8,047 bases of DNA, from positions 1 through 8,047 of the forward strand of contig VBDM01000038.1 in assembly GCA_005881355.1 (NCBI GenBank), in the 5' to 3' direction. Source of the stretch: Betaproteobacteria bacterium (GTDB taxonomy: Bacteria > Pseudomonadota > Gammaproteobacteria > Burkholderiales > SG8-39). Below, in pieces: positions 6,405 through 8,047 of this stretch (positions are counted from its first letter, which is position 1; every line of letters begins with the position of its first letter). The notes beneath the pieces are model-generated. The model made no database searches, was not told the DNA's origin, and saw nothing but the letters and a program-made list of their open reading frames with translations. The translations under genes and the position numbers were made by a program.

Positions 6405-6862
6405 GCGCGGTACTGCAACCCGCAACCCGATTCGAGCCGATGACTGAGGCCGATCTTCGCGCGGTGCTGGAGATCGAGGAGGCCATCTACGCCTTTCCCT
6501 GGACGTCCGGGAATTTCCGCGACTCGCTCCGCGCCGGCTACAGCTGCTGGGCGTACCGCGACGGCGAAGAGCTGATCGGCTACGCGGTGCTCGTGCTCGC
6601 GGCCGGCGAGGGCCACCTCCTGAACCTGAGCGTCGCCGCCCGCGCGCAGAGCCGCGGCCACGGGCGCAGCCTCCTCAGCAACGTGGTCGGCGTCGCGCGG
6701 GAACGCGGCGCAAAAATCTTGTTTCTCGAAGTGCGCCCGTCGAACGAGGCGGGCCTGCGTCTCTACACCGGATACGGCTTCAGCCAGGTCGGCGTGCGGC
6801 GCGGCTACTATCCGGCCCGCCGGGGCCGCGAGGACGCGCTGGTCCTTTCGTTGGCCCTGTGA
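6401..6862 (+). CDS. rimI: Ribosomal protein bS18-alanine N-acetyltransferase RimI
   Basis: A 153-residue GNAT-family acetyltransferase, close to the roughly 150 of RimI, which uses acetyl-CoA to acetylate the N-terminal alanine of ribosomal protein bS18. Visible: FEPMTEADLRAVLEIE at the start, YAFPWTSGNFRDSL (30-43), a central LLNLSVAARAQSRGHGRSLL with the acetyl-CoA pyrophosphate loop QSRGHG (83-88), FLEVRPSN with the likely catalytic Glu110, LYTGYGF with the likely general acid Tyr122, and the GVRRGYYP tail typical of RimI. The start ATG at 6401 overlaps the tsaB stop by four bases. The stop at 6860-6862 overlaps the GTG start of the next gene. No separate ribosome site is clear, which fits coupled translation along the operon. 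Confidence 0.95.
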   Translation: MSAVLQPATRFEPMTEADLRAVLEIEEAIYAFPWTSGNFRDSLRAGYSCWAYRDGEELIGYAVLVLAAGEGHLLNLSVAARAQSRGHGRSLLSNVVGVARERGAKILFLEVRPSNEAGLRLYTGYGFSQVGVRRGYYPARRGREDALVLSLAL

Positions 6863-7641
6863 GCGAGCGGCGCGAGCGCTACCTGGAGGAGATGGGGCTT
6901 GGCCCCGTATGGAAATTGCGCCGGCGTGTTCAGGAGCCGGAAGAACCGGCCGAGCGCCCGATCGAAACCCCGGTTGCCGTCAAGCCGGCGGCGCCGGCTC
7001 GCAAGCCGCAAATTCCGGCACCCGTTCCGGGGCTCGTCGGGAGCGCCAAGCTCGATCTGGCCGACGACCGCGCGGCGCGCATCCTGCGCATGGATTGGGC
7101 GGACCTGAAGGCGACGGTGAAGGGCTGCCAGGCCTGCGGCTTGCGCAAAACCTGCACTCAAACGGTATTCGGTGTCGGCGATGAGCAGGCCGATTGGCTG
7201 CTGGTGGGGGAGGCGCCGGGCGCAGAGGAAGACGCGCGCGGCGAGCCTTTCGTCGGGCAGGCCGGGCGCCTGCTCGACAGCATGCTCGCCGCAATTAATC
7301 TCAAGCGCGGCGACAATGTGTACATCTGCAATGTGCTCAAGTGCCGGCCTCCGGGCAACCGCAACCCGGAGCCCTTCGAAGTCGGCCAGTGCAGCCCGCA
7401 CCTGCTGCGGCAGCTCGAGCTGATCAAGCCCAAGCTCATCCTCGCGATGGGGCGCTTCGCGGTGCAGGCGCTGCTCAGCACCGAGGCGAGCATCGCGAGC
7501 CTGCGCGGGCGGCTGCACCGTTACCAGGGCGTGCCGCTCATCGTCACCTATCATCCCGCCTATCTGCTGCGCAACCTTCCCGACAAGGCCAAGGCCTGGG
7601 AGGACCTGTGCTTCGCGCGGCGCACCATCGCGGCCTTGTAA
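6859..7641 (+). CDS. Family 4 uracil-DNA glycosylase with a HolD(psi)-like N-terminal peptide
   Basis: Removes uracil from DNA as the first step of base excision repair. It has 260 residues, longer than the roughly 200 of minimal family 4 enzymes because of an N-terminal extension of about 80. The catalytic core carries motif GEAPGAEEDARGEPFVGQAG (118-137), YICNVLKCRPPGNRNP (155-170) and HPAYLLRN (232-239). Four cysteines fit the 4Fe-4S cluster of this family: Cys90, Cys93, Cys162, Cys178. The extension starts SERRERYLEEMGLGPVWKLR, then becomes a Pro/Ala-rich linker (about 25-60). Residues 3-22 resemble the N-terminus of the DNA polymerase III psi subunit, a clamp-loader-binding peptide; this is my inference. 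The GTG start at 6859 overlaps the rimI stop as GTGA. Starting at the internal ATG (residue 12) would discard most of the psi-like peptide and also lacks a ribosome site. Confidence 0.94.
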   Translation: MSERRERYLEEMGLGPVWKLRRRVQEPEEPAERPIETPVAVKPAAPARKPQIPAPVPGLVGSAKLDLADDRAARILRMDWADLKATVKGCQACGLRKTCTQTVFGVGDEQADWLLVGEAPGAEEDARGEPFVGQAGRLLDSMLAAINLKRGDNVYICNVLKCRPPGNRNPEPFEVGQCSPHLLRQLELIKPKLILAMGRFAVQALLSTEASIASLRGRLHRYQGVPLIVTYHPAYLLRNLPDKAKAWEDLCFARRTIAAL

Positions 7642-7648
7642 TCCGAGC

Positions 7649-7671
7649 GCGGCGTCCTCAACTTACGCCGC
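7649..7671 (+). terminator. Stem-loop between the glycosylase gene and lemA, possible weak terminator
   Basis: A perfect 7-bp inverted repeat, GCGGCGT (7649-7655) and ACGCCGC (7665-7671), with a 9-base loop, starts seven bases after the TAA of the glycosylase gene. No T-run follows, so it is not a standard intrinsic terminator. It may stabilise the upstream message or separate it from lemA, whose Shine-Dalgarno begins nine bases later. Confidence 0.3.
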
Positions 7672-7679
7672 AAGCCTTC

Positions 7680-7686
7680 AAGGAGG
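7680..7686 (+). promoter_or_regulatory. Strong Shine-Dalgarno of lemA
   Basis: AAGGAGG is a near-perfect anti-16S match, five bases before the lemA ATG. It is the strongest ribosome-binding site in the window, implying high translation and fixing the start at the lipoprotein signal. Confidence 0.8.
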
Positions 7687-7691
7687 ATTTC

Positions 7692-8047
7692 ATGCGGAAA
7701 CTCTGGGCGGCAGTCATGGTTTTGGCCACCGCGGCGCTCTCGGGCTGCGGATACAACGACATCCAGCGCGGCGACGAGCAGGTCAAGTCGGCTTGGTCGG
7801 AAGTGCTCAACCAGTACCAGCGGCGCAACGATCTCGTGCCTAACCTCGTCAACACTGTGAAGGGCTTCGCCGCGCAGGAGCAGCAGGTCCTCACACAGGT
7901 CACCGAGATGCGCTCTCGCGTCGGCAGCATGCAGGCGACGCCCGAGCTGATCAACGATCCCGCGGCGTTCCGCAAATTCCAGGAAGCCCAGGGGCAGATG
8001 AGCCAGGCGCTGTCGCGCCTGCTCGTGGTCGCGGAGAACTACCCGCA
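7692..8047 (+). CDS. lemA: LemA family lipoprotein, N-terminal part, cut by the right edge
   Basis: First 118 residues of a LemA protein that usually runs to about 190-200. The N-terminus is a lipoprotein signal: MRKLWAAVMVLATA, then lipobox ALSGC with Cys19 as the likely lipidated residue. The mature part starts GYNDIQRGDEQVK and continues with the family core VKSAWSEVLNQYQRRNDLVP, NLVNTVKGFA, the helical EQQVLTQVTEMRSRVG and a further helix ending in LSRLLVVAENYP, where the window stops. The cytosolic LemA of Gram-positives has a transmembrane anchor instead; many proteobacterial ones are lipoproteins like this. Its role is poorly known. Homologues are often followed by TPM-domain (YgcG-like) membrane proteins, which would lie beyond this window. 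It follows the glycosylase by 50 bases, across a stem-loop, and may have its own promoter, which I cannot identify. Confidence 0.92.
   Translation, partial: MRKLWAAVMVLATAALSGCGYNDIQRGDEQVKSAWSEVLNQYQRRNDLVPNLVNTVKGFAAQEQQVLTQVTEMRSRVGSMQATPELINDPAAFRKFQEAQGQMSQALSRLLVVAENYP

Noticed and set aside
5667..6425. 252-codon minus-strand frame antisense to tsaB
   Set aside because: TsaB hallmarks on the plus strand explain the region; the antisense frame has no domain and overlaps the divergent promoter gap.

Overview
The window looks like a chromosomal stretch of a high-GC betaproteobacterium. The base composition is strongly GC-rich by eye. An OmpR/EnvZ pair, a Bug-family (TctC-like) periplasmic binding protein next to a tartrate/malate-type dehydrogenase, a tsaB-rimI-uracil-DNA glycosylase cluster and a LemA lipoprotein together fit Burkholderiales and relatives. 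The genus cannot be told from this sequence. There are no RNA genes, insertion sequences, CRISPR arrays or phage genes that I can see.

Layout. The left edge (3-341, +) holds the C-terminal end of an unrecognised conserved protein. It converges with envZ (354-1676, -), which overlaps its upstream partner ompR (1673-2398, -) by 4 bases. A region of about 240 bp separates ompR from a divergent small gene (2638-2910, +) for an exported, basic, proline/arginine-rich protein. Convergent with that is a two-gene catabolic unit on the minus strand: a Bug-type solute-binding protein (4633-5604) followed by a 558-residue reading frame (2936-4612). That frame joins a beta-keto acid cleavage enzyme (BKACE, DUF849) domain to a tartrate/D-malate dehydrogenase domain. 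A 113-bp divergent gap then leads into tsaB-rimI-uracil-DNA glycosylase (5718-7641, +), whose genes overlap by 4 bases each. Last is lemA (7692 to the right edge, +), cut off by the window.

How the genes work together. OmpR/EnvZ is an envelope-sensing two-component system. The Bug protein would capture an organic acid in the periplasm, and the BKACE and dehydrogenase activities would process organic acids in the cytoplasm. TsaB takes part in t6A modification of tRNA, RimI acetylates the N-terminus of a ribosomal protein, and the glycosylase removes uracil from DNA.

Two observations stand out. First, the 558-residue frame is not a fusion of two whole enzymes. The BKACE part stops before its last barrel segment, which carries a metal ligand, and the dehydrogenase part starts after its GDGIG segment. 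This suggests an in-frame deletion between two adjacent genes, or an assembly chimera. Second, the N-terminal peptide of the uracil-DNA glycosylase closely resembles the clamp-loader-binding N-terminus of the DNA polymerase III psi subunit (HolD). It sits beside rimI, just as holD does in E. coli. This hints at a glycosylase tethered to the replisome.
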